DNA of 31,019 nt from assembly GCA_002364005.1 (NCBI GenBank), contig DEXG01000007.1, positions 4,936 to 35,954 on the forward strand, written 5' to 3'. The notes beneath the pieces were generated by a model. That model searched no databases, was not told the DNA's origin, and was given only the letters and a program-made list of their open reading frames with translations. Both the position numbers and the translations under genes were made by a program. Every line of letters begins with the position of its first letter. Position 1 is the first letter of the stretch. Source of the stretch: Phycisphaerales bacterium UBA3190. GTDB taxonomy: Bacteria; Planctomycetota; Phycisphaerae; Phycisphaerales; UBA1924. Positions 1 to 8,554 of this stretch are shown here, piece after piece.

Positions 1-1
1 C

Positions 2-80
2 GCGAGGGCGCGGGGAGGGACAACCATTGCCCACCGAAGGTCCGCCTCTGGCGGATTGCCTCATCCCTCCCTAGCGTTCA
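2..80. repeat. Palindrome-derived repeat at the window start
   Basis: Bases 2-22 are a perfect inverted copy of 30999-31019 at the other end of the window. Within this stretch 13-20 (GGGAGGGA) pairs with 64-71 (TCCCTCCC), and 41-46/50-55 form a TCCGCC-TCT-GGCGGA hairpin. The very first bases (CGCG) sit at what would be the centre of a palindrome if the sequence continued symmetrically. The layout resembles a small interspersed hairpin element that caused the assembly to break here. The element is cut by the window edge, so its full size is unknown. Confidence 0.6.
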
Positions 81-82
81 CC

Positions 83-529
83 ATGCACGAAACACCCCCA
101 ACCACCGGCACCACCCGTATACAGGTCCGCTATGTCGAGTGCGACCCGATGGGGGTGGCGCATCATTCGAGCTACCTGCCTTGGATGGAGATGGGGCGGA
201 CGGAGCTGCTGCGGGCGGTGGGGGAGAGCTACGCAGCTCTTGAAGCGGCGGGGGTGTTTCTGGTTGTGACCAAGGTCGAGGTGAAGTATCGACGCCCGAT
301 CCGGTATGACGATGTGATCGAGTTGCGTACGACGGTGACTGGCAGTAGCAAGGTGAAGCTGGTGCATGGGTATGAGCTGGTGCTGGTGGAGCGTGGGGGG
401 AAGGTGCCCGATCACGCGGCGGATGCGTCGGTGCCGCTGGATGGGGTGTGCGCGGTGGGGAGCACGGAGTTGGCGTGTGTTGGGGGTGATGGGCGGCCGA
501 GGGCGTTGCCGGGGTGGTTGGTTGGGTGA
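83..529 (+). CDS. Acyl-CoA thioesterase, 4HBT/YbgC-type hotdog fold
   Basis: A protein of 148 residues, the usual length for a single hotdog-fold thioesterase that hydrolyses acyl-CoA (4-hydroxybenzoyl-CoA/YbgC group), acting in the cytoplasm. The family signature is visible near the N-terminus: DPMGVAHHSSYLPWME at residues 21-36, where Asp21 is the expected catalytic acid, followed by the long helix (MGRTELLRAVG) and the strand pair VTKVEVKYRRPIRYDD. I chose the ATG at 83. An in-frame TTG at 56 lies inside the repeat at the window start and would add nine low-complexity residues. No convincing Shine-Dalgarno is seen. The last 30 residues are Gly/Val-rich and weakly conserved, and the stop lies six bases before a hairpin repeat. 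The natural substrate cannot be read from the sequence. In proteobacteria YbgC sits with tol-pal, but nothing of that kind is nearby. Confidence 0.85.
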   Translation: MHETPPTTGTTRIQVRYVECDPMGVAHHSSYLPWMEMGRTELLRAVGESYAALEAAGVFLVVTKVEVKYRRPIRYDDVIELRTTVTGSSKVKLVHGYELVLVERGGKVPDHAADASVPLDGVCAVGSTELACVGGDGRPRALPGWLVG

Positions 530-534
530 GAGCC

Positions 535-702
535 CCTCTCCTCCCCCGGGCCTCCGGGGGAGGTGGACCGCCGAAGGCGGGACGGAGGGGGTTCCTCAGC
601 GAACTAGTTGTGTTCGTTGCGTCAGTACACACTCGGTCTTTGCAAGACCCCCTCCGTCTCGCTCCGCTCGACACCTCCCCCGCAAGCGCGGGGGAGGAGA
701 GG
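535..702. repeat. Pair of inverted hairpin repeats (BIME-like)
   Basis: Two copies of one repeat face each other. Copy 1 (about 535-592) reads CTCCCCCGG-loop-CCGGGGGAG (541-562), then a second hairpin CCGCC-GAA-GGCGG (568-580), then GACGGAGGGGGT (581-592). Copy 2 (647-702) is inverted: ACCCCCTCCGTC (647-658) is the exact complement of 581-592, the hairpin CTCCCCCGC-AAGC-GCGGGGGAG lies at 675-696, and 689-702 is the exact complement of 535-548. The 54 bases in between (593-646) show nothing recognisable. The arrangement matches paired REP elements. It could also act as a strong transcription barrier between the thioesterase and the converging DUF559 gene. Confidence 0.8.
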
Positions 703-709
703 TGGTGGT

Positions 710-1123
710 TCACGGTCGATCTTTCGCTTGTTCTCTCAGCTGAAGTTGTTCGGCAGCGACCGATTGGATGCGCAGAAGCACGCCTTCCAAGTGATCGCGT
801 ACATCGGTTGCGGAGATCCGTAGCACACGGATGCCTTGCGCATGCATCCACGCATCTCGCTGGCGGTCATGCTGCAACCGCTCGCCTTGATGTGATGAGC
901 CGTCGACTTCAACGACGAGCCGGGCGGCGTGGCAGTAGAAGTCGGCGATGTAGGGGCCGAGTGGGGCTTGCTTCCGGAAGTGGAGGCCGTTGAGTTTTTT
1001 GGCTTTGATGGCGAGCCAGAGGCGGCATTCGGGGGGCGTGAGCTTGCGCCGGAGTTGCTTTGCTTGGGAGGAGGCAGTTGGTGTCGGTTCAACTCTGGTT
1101 CGGTATGTTCTTGGCTCATCCAT
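710..1123 (-). CDS. DUF559 domain protein (Vsr-like PD-(D/E)XK endonuclease fold)
   Basis: 137 residues, matching the length of stand-alone DUF559 proteins, which belong to the restriction-endonuclease-like/Vsr superfamily. Their biological role is not established. Family landmarks are the N-terminal LRRKLTPPECRLW (residues 24-36), FRKQAPLGPYIADF (49-62), the probable catalytic stretch LVVEVDGSSH (69-78) with Asp61, Glu72 and Asp74 as candidate acidic residues, and a late helix-strand RDAWMHAQGIRVLRISATDV (89-108). No signal peptide or membrane segment is present. The gene is tightly bracketed by two same-orientation copies of a hairpin repeat: copy 2 ends 7-10 bases beyond its stop and copy 3 begins about 10 bases before its start. 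This looks like a self-contained repeat-gene-repeat unit. Neighbouring genes give no functional hint. Family assignment is firm, nuclease activity is inferred. Confidence 0.9.
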   Translation of the reverse strand: MDEPRTYRTRVEPTPTASSQAKQLRRKLTPPECRLWLAIKAKKLNGLHFRKQAPLGPYIADFYCHAARLVVEVDGSSHQGERLQHDRQRDAWMHAQGIRVLRISATDVRDHLEGVLLRIQSVAAEQLQLREQAKDRP

Positions 1124-1133
1124 GGCTCGGAAG

Positions 1134-1186
1134 CCCCCCTCCGCCTCGCAGGCTCGGCACCTCCCCCGGATGCCCGGGGGAGGAGG
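1134..1186 (-). repeat. Third copy of the hairpin repeat, upstream of DUF559
   Basis: Read on the minus strand this copy contains CTCCCCCGG-GCAT-CCGGGGGAG (stem 1161-1169/1174-1182, nine perfect pairs) followed by GGTG and, after a variable middle, GGCGGAGGGGGG. It closely matches copy 1 at 538-592 in the first hairpin and in the terminal GGAGGGGG, while the middle segment differs. It has the same orientation as copy 2 on the other side of the DUF559 gene. The radA stop codon lies four bases beyond it, so it may also serve as the 3' hairpin of the radA transcript, though no T-tract follows on that strand. Confidence 0.8.
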
Positions 1187-1189
1187 GTT

Positions 1190-2644
1190 TTACATCAGGC
1201 GTTCGATGGCTTGTGATACATTCTTGATGGGGATGAGTTCCATACCCTTGATCTTCGGGAGCTTGTGGTGCTTACCCGGGTCGGGGATGAAGGCGTGGGT
1301 GTAGCCGAGTCTTGCGGATTCTCTCAGGCGTTGTTCGAGTTGGGTGGCGGGGCGGAGTTCGCCGCCTAAACCAACCTCGCCGATGGCGATGGTGGTGGGG
1401 GGGAGTGAGCGTTTGTAGTGGGCGCCGGCGATGGCGAGACCGAGGGCCAGATCGCTGGCGGGTTCGATGATTTTGAGGCCGCCGACGGCTGAGGCGAAGA
1501 CATCGCGGTCGGCGAGGCGGAGCCCGCCGTGTTGTTCTAATACGGCGATGAGCATGGCGAGGCGGTTGGAGTCGAGGCCGGAGGATTTGCGTTTGGCGCT
1601 GCCGACGAATCCGGTGGCGGTGAGGGCCTGGAGTTCGACGAGGACGCAGCGCGAGCCGTGCATCGCGGGGCAGACGACGGCGCCGGCGCGGTGTTCATCG
1701 CCGCCCGAAAGCGCGGCCACCGACATGCCGCCGGGGAGTTGCTGGAGCCCTTGGCCGGTCATCTCGAAGATGCCCAGTTCCAAGGTGGTCCCGAATCGGT
1801 TCTTGATGGCGCGGACGATGCGGGCGGAGTGGTAGCGGTCGCCCTCGAAGTAGAGGACCGCATCGACCATGTGCTCGAGCATGCGTGGGCCGGCGAGGGT
1901 GCCTTCTTTGGTGACATGGCCGACGAGGACGATGGCGGTGCCGGTGGCTTTGGCGAAGTAGACGAGTTCGGAGCAGCATCGGCGGAGCTGGGTGACCGAG
2001 CCGGGGGCGGCTTCAAGATCCGACTTGTAGATCATCTGGATGGAGTCGATGACGCAGACATCGGGCTTGAGCTTGCGTGCCTGCTCCATGATCCGCGTGA
2101 GGTTGGTGTCGCTCAGCACGAAGAGGTTGTCGCTATCGGCGACGCCCAGGCGCGATGCACGCATCTGGACTTGTTGGGCGGATTCTTCGGAGGAGACATA
2201 GAGGACCTTGCTGGTCCAGTCGGGCGATGCCTGATCGAGTTTGACGGGTGCGGCCCATGCGCCGGCGGCTTGGAGCAGGAGGGTGGACTTGCCGATGCCG
2301 GGCTCGCCGCCGACGAGGACGACGCTGCCAGGGACGAGGCCCTTGCTTTGTTCGTTCTCGGCTCCGCCCAGAACGCGGTCGAGTTCGCTGATGCCGGTGG
2401 GCAGGCGTTTGACGGAGATGTTGTTGGCCATGACCTCGGTGATCGCGGTGGCGATGGGCGTTTCGCCGCCGCCTTTGGCTTCGACGAAGCCGCCGCCGCC
2501 CCGGTGTGGGTCGGTGCTGGCGGATTTATCGAACTGCGATTCTTCGAGCGAGTCCCATGTGCCGCAGTCCGGGCACTTGCCCATCCATCGGGAGTGGGTT
2601 GAGCCGCAGGATGTGCAGACGAAGATGGTGCGGGTCTTGGCCAT
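1190..2644 (-). CDS. radA: DNA repair/recombination protein RadA
   Basis: 484 residues, typical for RadA (Sms), the RecA-like DnaB-type helicase that promotes branch migration during homologous recombination in the cytoplasm. Domains in order: a four-cysteine zinc finger (Cys10, Cys13, Cys24, Cys27; CTSCGST...CPDCGTW), the RecA-type ATPase with Walker A GGEPGIGKST (112-121) and Walker B VCVIDSIQMI (196-205), the RadA-specific KNRFG motif (281-285), and a C-terminal Lon-protease-like domain (about 300-484). All diagnostic motifs are intact. The ATG at 2644 gives the canonical start MAKTRT. It is transcribed divergently from the AsmA-like gene, with only about 110 bases between the start codons. 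A short poorly conserved linker (32-64) separates the zinc finger from the ATPase core. Confidence 0.97.
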   Translation of the reverse strand: MAKTRTIFVCTSCGSTHSRWMGKCPDCGTWDSLEESQFDKSASTDPHRGGGGFVEAKGGGETPIATAITEVMANNISVKRLPTGISELDRVLGGAENEQSKGLVPGSVVLVGGEPGIGKSTLLLQAAGAWAAPVKLDQASPDWTSKVLYVSSEESAQQVQMRASRLGVADSDNLFVLSDTNLTRIMEQARKLKPDVCVIDSIQMIYKSDLEAAPGSVTQLRRCCSELVYFAKATGTAIVLVGHVTKEGTLAGPRMLEHMVDAVLYFEGDRYHSARIVRAIKNRFGTTLELGIFEMTGQGLQQLPGGMSVAALSGGDEHRAGAVVCPAMHGSRCVLVELQALTATGFVGSAKRKSSGLDSNRLAMLIAVLEQHGGLRLADRDVFASAVGGLKIIEPASDLALGLAIAGAHYKRSLPPTTIAIGEVGLGGELRPATQLEQRLRESARLGYTHAFIPDPGKHHKLPKIKGMELIPIKNVSQAIERLM

Positions 2645-2757
2645 GGGTCGAGTATAGCCGAATCGGCGGTTTGGGTGGGTTGTGTTTGGGTGTGATGTGT
2701 GGTGAATCTCGCGGCAGCGCTATGATTGCTGGCCCCGCAGGACCTCCGGAGCGCGCT

Positions 2758-5700
2758 GTGCCCGACGAAGTGACGACGACGACAACAGAGAGCGATCCCA
2801 AGCCCCGGCCCAGTCGTCGTCGGCGGTGGGTGCGTCGTGCCTTGATCGTGCTGATCGGGCTGCCGCTGCTGCTGCTGGGCGTGGTGCTGATTGTGGGGCA
2901 GACCTCGGCGATGAAATCGTTCGTGGAACCGATCCTGGCATCGCAGCTTGGTGTCGATGTCAAGACGGGCTCGATCAAGCTCGGTGCCGACGGGACCATC
3001 ATGATCCGCGATGCGGTGTTCAGCAGTGAGAACATCGACGGCGACGCGGGCGACCTCATCGAGATCCCCCGGGCGACAATCGATATCCACTGGGGCGGGC
3101 TGATCAGTGGCGGGGTGCAGGTCTCGAGCATCGAGATCGAGAATCCGATCCTGCGGGTCAGCCAGGACACGCAGACGGGGCGGGTGAATCTCGCGGAGAT
3201 GAAGTTCGAGTCCGATGGCGGTGGCGGGGCAACGCCGGCGATCGAGCTGCGTGGGGGCACGCTGGAGATCGGCGAGCATCATGACGGGCAGTATGAGAAG
3301 CTCAAGACGCTATCGCTGATGGGGCGCATCGAGCGGGCCGATGGCGATGGGGTTTCGCGGTTCGCGTTGGTGGCGCTGCCGACTGAGCCGGGCATCCGGG
3401 ACCCGTCGAGCATCGCGGTGGGCGGGGTGATCAAGCTCGATGGGCAGATCAGCCCCGACGGGGTCACGGGGCAGCTCGACGGCGTGCGCTTGCAGGACTG
3501 GCCCGCGGCCTTCGTTCCCTCACGCTCACGCGGGATGTACGAGCGGCTCGGGCTGGCGGGCGAGCTGGCGCCGACACGACTCAATATCAACAGCGACGGT
3601 GAGGTCGAGGTGACGCTCACGCTCGACGGCGTGTCGCTGAACCTGCCCATCGACGAGCGTGGCACGATGACGGGCTCGGGCAACCTGCTGCGTATGCGCC
3701 AGACGCGAGGAACAATCGCCTTCGGCACGCGCGGGCTTGTGGCCGATCTGAACGGACTGATTGATGAGCTTGAGTACGATGTGGAACTCAACTATCGCGG
3801 TCTCGATGCGCAGAGCCCGTTCGACGCGGTGCTCTCGACGGAGTTCCGGCTCGATGGGCAGTTCCGGCCCGCGAAGTTCCTGCCTGAGAATGTGATCTCC
3901 AAGCTCGAGCGTTTCGACAACCCGGTTGCCGATGTCGATGCGGTCGTGCAGGTCGAGCGTGGCCAGGATCAGCAGATCCGGGTGTCGGGTCGTGCCCAGC
4001 TGAGCAACGGCAGCGCGACCTACAAGAAGTTCAGTTACCGGTTCAATGAGCTTGAGGGCGTGATCTCGTTCGATCCGGACAAGCTGGTGGTCGAACGCAT
4101 CACGGGCGTGGGCCCGACCGGCGCGACACTGCACGCCGAGGGTTTGTTTTCGCCTCTGGGCGAGGAGTCGGTCGTTGAGCTGAAGCTTCGTGTCGACGGT
4201 GTTCCGATTGATCGCTACCTGCTGGGCGCGCTCGATGAAGAGCAGCAGGAGCTTGTCGGGGCGTTGTTCGACGAAGAAAGCTACGCGAGCCTGCTCAGCG
4301 ATGGGTTGCTCCTGCAAGAACAAGACCGTGAAGAACTCACGGCGCTCCGTCGGGTCGTCTGGGACCGGCTCGACCAGTGGCGTGACGGTGTCGATGGCGA
4401 TCGTGCCCAGCGTGATCAGCTGGCGGCGCAGCTGAGCGCGATCGATCGCAAGCTGAGCACGCCGGCGTTCAGCTTCGGTGGATCGGCGAATGTGGATGTG
4501 GTGCTGCGGCGCCACCCCGAGCGTCCATCGGACAATCGGTGGACCACCGATGTGCTCGTGAAGCTGCCTCGGGCGGGGTTGGTTTCGGGGAACTTCCCGC
4601 TGCCGATCGTGGCGCACGATGTGGAAATCATGATCAACGAGGATCGTGTCGAGCTGACCGGTGGCCGTTATAGCGGTCTTGATGGTGGCACGGCGCAGGT
4701 CACTGCGTTGATCGATCGCACCAAGCCGGATACCAAGCCGACGGTCACCATCAGGGCGCGTGGGATCTCGATCGACGATCGGTTGATCGCCGCGATTCCG
4801 GGCTATTACGACGAGCAGAGCGAAGACCCCGACGATATCTCACTGCGTCGTATCCTCGACCGTTTGCGTCTGGGCGGGAATGTCGATTGCGATGCGATCA
4901 TCGGGCCTCGGAGCGATAATCGCCTGGGTTATGATGTCGAGGCAACCATCAGCCGCGGGTATGCGCGTCCGGTGTATCAGGGGACCAGGGCGCTCGATGA
5001 TCGGTTTGCGGTGACGCCCGGGAGCGATCCGCTGGCGTTGAACGAGCTCTACGGCACGGTGTATGTCACCGAAGAACTGATCATCGTCGATCTCAATGGG
5101 AAGCTCTCCTCGCCCGAGATGCCCCTGGCGCCGACGCCGATCTCGGTGCTGACGCAGCTGACCCTGCCCAGCAAGAGCCGGGGCTTGGGTGGTGCGCGTC
5201 GCGAGGGTGGGCTGCTGCCGACCGAGTTTGGGCCGCCGATCCCCGGGGCTGAGATTTTCGCGACGGCCCGTGCGGACGGTCTCGATCTGGCGATGCCCCT
5301 GCACCATGCGGTGGCGGTGGTTTCGCCTCGCATCGCGCGGGATCTGCTGCGGCATGAAGCAGAGTTGAGCCCGGACGGTGTGCTGGCGATCGACGCACGC
5401 CTTGAGGGCTTTGTCGGCGGCGAGATCGAGAGCGCGTTCATGATCGATCGCATCGAGTCGCTGTCGTTCACGCTTGACGATGCCAGGTACACGCTCGGCG
5501 CTTCGTGGGGCAGTGCATCAATCGATCTCTCGCAGACACCCAGCGTTGCCTTCGATGCGTTTACTGTGCCGATCCAGACCCAGGGCCAGGATGCGGGCAA
5601 GCTCTCGCTCGACGGCGCGCTCCCGCTCGCTCGGCCGGGTGATCTCCTCGAGCTGCATGATCCTTCGGCGATGCGTATCACCTACGAGCGTGGGATGATT

Positions 5701-7320
5701 GATTCGGCACCGGTACGCCTGCTTATCGATCGCTTCGCCAGCGATCGCGCGAAGGACTGGATCGTCACCAATGAGCTGCAGGGGCGGTTCGATCTGGATG
5801 TCACGCTCACGCCCGAATCGGGGGTGCACCGCATCAGTTCGGACGCAAACGCGTACAGCGCGCCCCCCGTGGCGGTGCATGGCACGCTTGAGCCCCTTTC
5901 GCTGCAGCTGACGATGAACGAGCAGACCGCGGACTTTGCGCAGGTGCAGGGGCATGTGCTCTTTGAGGGGTACACCGGTCGGTTTGAGCAAATCCGAGCC
6001 GTGGGCGATGAGTCTTCGATCGCGCTCGACGGGAGCTGGGCGTTGCTGCCCCGCCAGGGCCTGAATATGGACCTCCGTGTTGATGCGCAGGGTGATCTGT
6101 TGCAGGGGCCGGTTCGTGCGATCATCCCCGAGCCGGTCGGGCGCGTGATTGAGAGTCTGCAGATCGATGCCGAGGGCGGCGTCGTGATCGATGGCATGCG
6201 GGTTGTGACCGAGGGGCTCGGGACCAGCTCGGGCCTGTACGAGCTGCGCGGCAGCGCCCGGATCGAACAGGGAAGCGCCGTGCTCGGGCTCCCCATCACC
6301 GATCTGAGCGGGGACCTTGCGTTCGCGGTGCGTGGCACGCAAGAGACACTGGGGTACGAACTGCGCCTGCAGGCCTCGCGTCTGCGTGCGGGGCTGATGC
6401 GGGCCTACGACGCGAACATGCAGCTGATCGGTGATGCGAACAACCCCGGGGTGGTGCTGATCCCGGAGATCATCGCGGGGATGCACGGCGGTCGTATCGC
6501 CGGCAGCGCCCAGATCCGGCCCGCGGGTGACGGGGTCCCACATTACTGGATGGAACTGCACGCTTCGGGCATTCGAGCGGCACCCGTGTTCGATGACCTG
6601 CTGCTGCCCGAGGGCGGGCTCGAGGGCCCGCCGTTGCCGGGTCAGGACGCGGTGCTCAGCGCCTGGTCCAAAGCCGAGGACCTCTCGCGTGGTTCGATGC
6701 TCGCGGACCTGACCCTGACGGGGCCGATCGGCGAGCCCAGTATGCGCTCGGGTCGGGGCACGGTCGAGATCAAGGGCGGGTCGGTGCTCGCGTTGCCCGG
6801 CTTGATTAACCTGATCGAGGTGAGCAACCTCTCGCTGCCGACCGGGGCGAATATCGACCTGGCTCAGGCGGATTTCTATGTCGATGGCCCGACCCTGGCC
6901 TTTGAGCAGCTCAACGCATCTTCACGCAAGATCGAGATTCTGGGCTACGGCACGCTGAACTGGCAGTCGCGTGGGGTGGATCTGCGATTCCGGTCCAGAT
7001 CGGTCACGCCGATCCCGATCGTGTCCGGGCTGTTCGAGTCACTGCGAGATGAGCTGATCACGACCCGTGTCACCGGGACCATCGATCAGCTCGATTACTC
7101 GGTCAGCCAGTTCAGCGAAACCCGCCGCCTGATCAACGCCCTGCTGGGGAACCCGCCCAGCGAGCAGGAACAGCAGATGCGTCAGGTGGAACAGCGTGTG
7201 CTGCAGGAACGAAATCGTGGACGGCGCTCGACGAGTGATGTTGTGCACCAGCCCAGCGACCCGAGCGAGTCCGGTCCGGCTTGGGCTGAACAGGTCGAGC
7301 CCGATGAATCCGGCGCGTGA
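2758..7320 (+). CDS. Very large AsmA/TamB/YhdP-like envelope protein
   Basis: About 1520 residues. After a basic cytoplasmic head (SRRRRWVRR) there is one N-terminal membrane anchor (LIVLIGLPLLLLGVVLIVG), then a very long periplasmic region of repeating beta-strand character. This is the architecture of AsmA-like proteins, which form hydrophobic grooves thought to move phospholipids between the inner and outer membranes. The C-terminal 200 residues (GRGTVEIKGGSVLALPGL, then LNASSRKIEILGYGTLNW) resemble the AsmA C-terminal domain. A charged, probably coiled-coil insert (LDEEQQELVGAL...DREELTALRRVVWDRL) interrupts the strands around residues 485-565. The start is uncertain: GTG 2758 has GGAG six bases upstream, while ATG 2722 has none and overlaps a TATGAT sequence that could be a -10 box. 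An open frame continues upstream to 2506 but overlaps radA. Exact subfamily is unresolved. Confidence 0.8.
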   Translation: MPDEVTTTTTESDPKPRPSRRRRWVRRALIVLIGLPLLLLGVVLIVGQTSAMKSFVEPILASQLGVDVKTGSIKLGADGTIMIRDAVFSSENIDGDAGDLIEIPRATIDIHWGGLISGGVQVSSIEIENPILRVSQDTQTGRVNLAEMKFESDGGGGATPAIELRGGTLEIGEHHDGQYEKLKTLSLMGRIERADGDGVSRFALVALPTEPGIRDPSSIAVGGVIKLDGQISPDGVTGQLDGVRLQDWPAAFVPSRSRGMYERLGLAGELAPTRLNINSDGEVEVTLTLDGVSLNLPIDERGTMTGSGNLLRMRQTRGTIAFGTRGLVADLNGLIDELEYDVELNYRGLDAQSPFDAVLSTEFRLDGQFRPAKFLPENVISKLERFDNPVADVDAVVQVERGQDQQIRVSGRAQLSNGSATYKKFSYRFNELEGVISFDPDKLVVERITGVGPTGATLHAEGLFSPLGEESVVELKLRVDGVPIDRYLLGALDEEQQELVGALFDEESYASLLSDGLLLQEQDREELTALRRVVWDRLDQWRDGVDGDRAQRDQLAAQLSAIDRKLSTPAFSFGGSANVDVVLRRHPERPSDNRWTTDVLVKLPRAGLVSGNFPLPIVAHDVEIMINEDRVELTGGRYSGLDGGTAQVTALIDRTKPDTKPTVTIRARGISIDDRLIAAIPGYYDEQSEDPDDISLRRILDRLRLGGNVDCDAIIGPRSDNRLGYDVEATISRGYARPVYQGTRALDDRFAVTPGSDPLALNELYGTVYVTEELIIVDLNGKLSSPEMPLAPTPISVLTQLTLPSKSRGLGGARREGGLLPTEFGPPIPGAEIFATARADGLDLAMPLHHAVAVVSPRIARDLLRHEAELSPDGVLAIDARLEGFVGGEIESAFMIDRIESLSFTLDDARYTLGASWGSASIDLSQTPSVAFDAFTVPIQTQGQDAGKLSLDGALPLARPGDLLELHDPSAMRITYERGMIDSAPVRLLIDRFASDRAKDWIVTNELQGRFDLDVTLTPESGVHRISSDANAYSAPPVAVHGTLEPLSLQLTMNEQTADFAQVQGHVLFEGYTGRFEQIRAVGDESSIALDGSWALLPRQGLNMDLRVDAQGDLLQGPVRAIIPEPVGRVIESLQIDAEGGVVIDGMRVVTEGLGTSSGLYELRGSARIEQGSAVLGLPITDLSGDLAFAVRGTQETLGYELRLQASRLRAGLMRAYDANMQLIGDANNPGVVLIPEIIAGMHGGRIAGSAQIRPAGDGVPHYWMELHASGIRAAPVFDDLLLPEGGLEGPPLPGQDAVLSAWSKAEDLSRGSMLADLTLTGPIGEPSMRSGRGTVEIKGGSVLALPGLINLIEVSNLSLPTGANIDLAQADFYVDGPTLAFEQLNASSRKIEILGYGTLNWQSRGVDLRFRSRSVTPIPIVSGLFESLRDELITTRVTGTIDQLDYSVSQFSETRRLINALLGNPPSEQEQQMRQVEQRVLQERNRGRRSTSDVVHQPSDPSESGPAWAEQVEPDESGA

Positions 7321-7337
7321 AGTCGCCAAACTGGGCC

Positions 7338-7365
7338 TGAACAGCGTTGACGCATAGAGTAGACT
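7338..7365 (+). promoter_or_regulatory. Candidate promoter for the LOG-family gene
   Basis: TGAACA (7338-7343) and TAGACT (7360-7365) are separated by 16 bases, each matching four of six positions of the sigma-70 consensus. The -10 lies 52 bases before the ATG. The same TAGACTCG octamer occurs before the PEP-CTERM gene. The assignment is weak and rests on pattern alone. Confidence 0.35.
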
Positions 7366-7371
7366 CGCGCT

Positions 7372-7395
7372 GGGCACGCACGAATGGGCGTGCCC
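7372..7395 (+). other. Hairpin in the leader of the LOG-family gene
   Basis: GGGCACGC (7372-7379) pairs perfectly with GCGTGCCC (7388-7395) around an eight-base loop. No T-run follows, so it is not a classical terminator. It would lie in the 5' leader of the LOG gene or at the 3' end of the AsmA transcript. Confidence 0.4.
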
Positions 7396-7417
7396 GGCAC
7401 CATATGAAAGCAGAATC

Positions 7418-8554
7418 ATGGATAAAGAACATCAAAGAGTCGAACTCGATCCGCCCAGCAGCACCCAGCCCGTGAGCGAGCAAGCGGCCCCGCCCGAGAA
7501 GCCCGAGGTCCGGCGCGCTGATGACGGGGAGGTTCAGGACCGGGTCATCGAGCTGCTCGAGATGGTCGCCGGTCGAGCCGACGATTACGACACCAAGCTG
7601 GTGCGCGAGCTGATCACCGCCGCGCTCAAGCTGATCCCCGACGGTCGTCACACCGGCGAGCTGAAGCTGATGACCGCCGCGATGAAAGAGCTCCGCTACG
7701 CCTACCGCGTGTTCGGCGAGTACGCCGATTCGCACAAGGTGACGATCTTCGGCAGCGCCCGCACGCCCGAGGACCACCCCGATTACCGCGCGGCCGTCGA
7801 GTTCTCCAAGCTCATGGCCCAGGCGGGATGGATGTCGATCACCGGCGCGGGCGATGGCATCATGAAGGCCGGCCACGAGGGGCCGGGGCGCGAGGCGAGC
7901 TTCGGGGTGGCGATTCATCTGCCCTTCGAGACCACGGCCAATGAGTACATCGACGGGGATGACAAGCTCATCAACTTCAGGTACTTCTTCACCCGCAAGC
8001 TCATGTTCCTCTCCCAGGCCGAGGCGGTGGTCTGCTTCCCCGGCGGGTTCGGCACCCTCGATGAGACCTTCGAGACGCTCACGCTCGTCCAGACGGGCAA
8101 GGCGAGCATCGTGCCCATCGTGCTGATCGACGGCGATCGTGATGGTGAGAACGGTTCGTACTGGGAGGGCTTCGAACGCTATGTCCAGCAGCAGCTCGCC
8201 GCCCGTGGGTGGATCAGCCCCGAGGACTTCAACCTGTACTACAAGGCCAGGGACGCGAAGGACGCGGTCGACCACATCGAGCGTTTCTATCGCAACTACC
8301 ACTCCTCGCGCTATGTGCGTGACGATCTGGTGATCCGGATCAACCACCGCCTGCGTGACGAGGATGTCGAGTTACTCAACGAGGAGTTCGGCGTGCTGGT
8401 CAAGACGGGCAAGATCACACAGCGTGACGCGTACAAGCAGGAACGCGATCACCTGACGCTGCCCCGCATCGCCTTTACCCACACGCGTCACAAGTACGGC
8501 TTGGTCCGTCGCCTCATCGATCGCATCAACGAGTTTGAAGCCGCCGATGCGTGA
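7418..8554 (+). CDS. LOG-family Rossmann nucleotide-binding protein
   Basis: 378 residues with the complete signature of the LOG/TIGR00730 family (lysine decarboxylase-like fold; members remove ribose-5-phosphate from nucleoside monophosphates, as in cytokinin activation by LOG or nucleotide turnover by PpnN). Visible motifs are FGSARTP (111-117), TGAGDGIMKAGHEG (142-155), FTRKLMF with the active-site Arg193, and PGGFGTLDETFE (208-219) with Glu216 completing the PGGxGTxxE motif. The core occupies about residues 105-290. A helical N-terminal extension and a C-terminal tail make the protein longer than plant-type LOG (about 200 residues) and nearer to PpnN-type proteins. The stop overlaps the start of the following lipoprotein gene, suggesting translational coupling. 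The substrate is inferred from the family only. Confidence 0.9.
   Translation: MDKEHQRVELDPPSSTQPVSEQAAPPEKPEVRRADDGEVQDRVIELLEMVAGRADDYDTKLVRELITAALKLIPDGRHTGELKLMTAAMKELRYAYRVFGEYADSHKVTIFGSARTPEDHPDYRAAVEFSKLMAQAGWMSITGAGDGIMKAGHEGPGREASFGVAIHLPFETTANEYIDGDDKLINFRYFFTRKLMFLSQAEAVVCFPGGFGTLDETFETLTLVQTGKASIVPIVLIDGDRDGENGSYWEGFERYVQQQLAARGWISPEDFNLYYKARDAKDAVDHIERFYRNYHSSRYVRDDLVIRINHRLRDEDVELLNEEFGVLVKTGKITQRDAYKQERDHLTLPRIAFTHTRHKYGLVRRLIDRINEFEAADA

Noticed and set aside
56..82. TTG start 27 bases upstream for the thioesterase
   Set aside because: It lies in the terminal hairpin repeat and adds non-conserved residues before the better ATG at 83.
535..1186. CRISPR-like array
   Set aside because: Only three copies, in mixed orientation, with unequal spacing and a gene between two of them; no cas gene.
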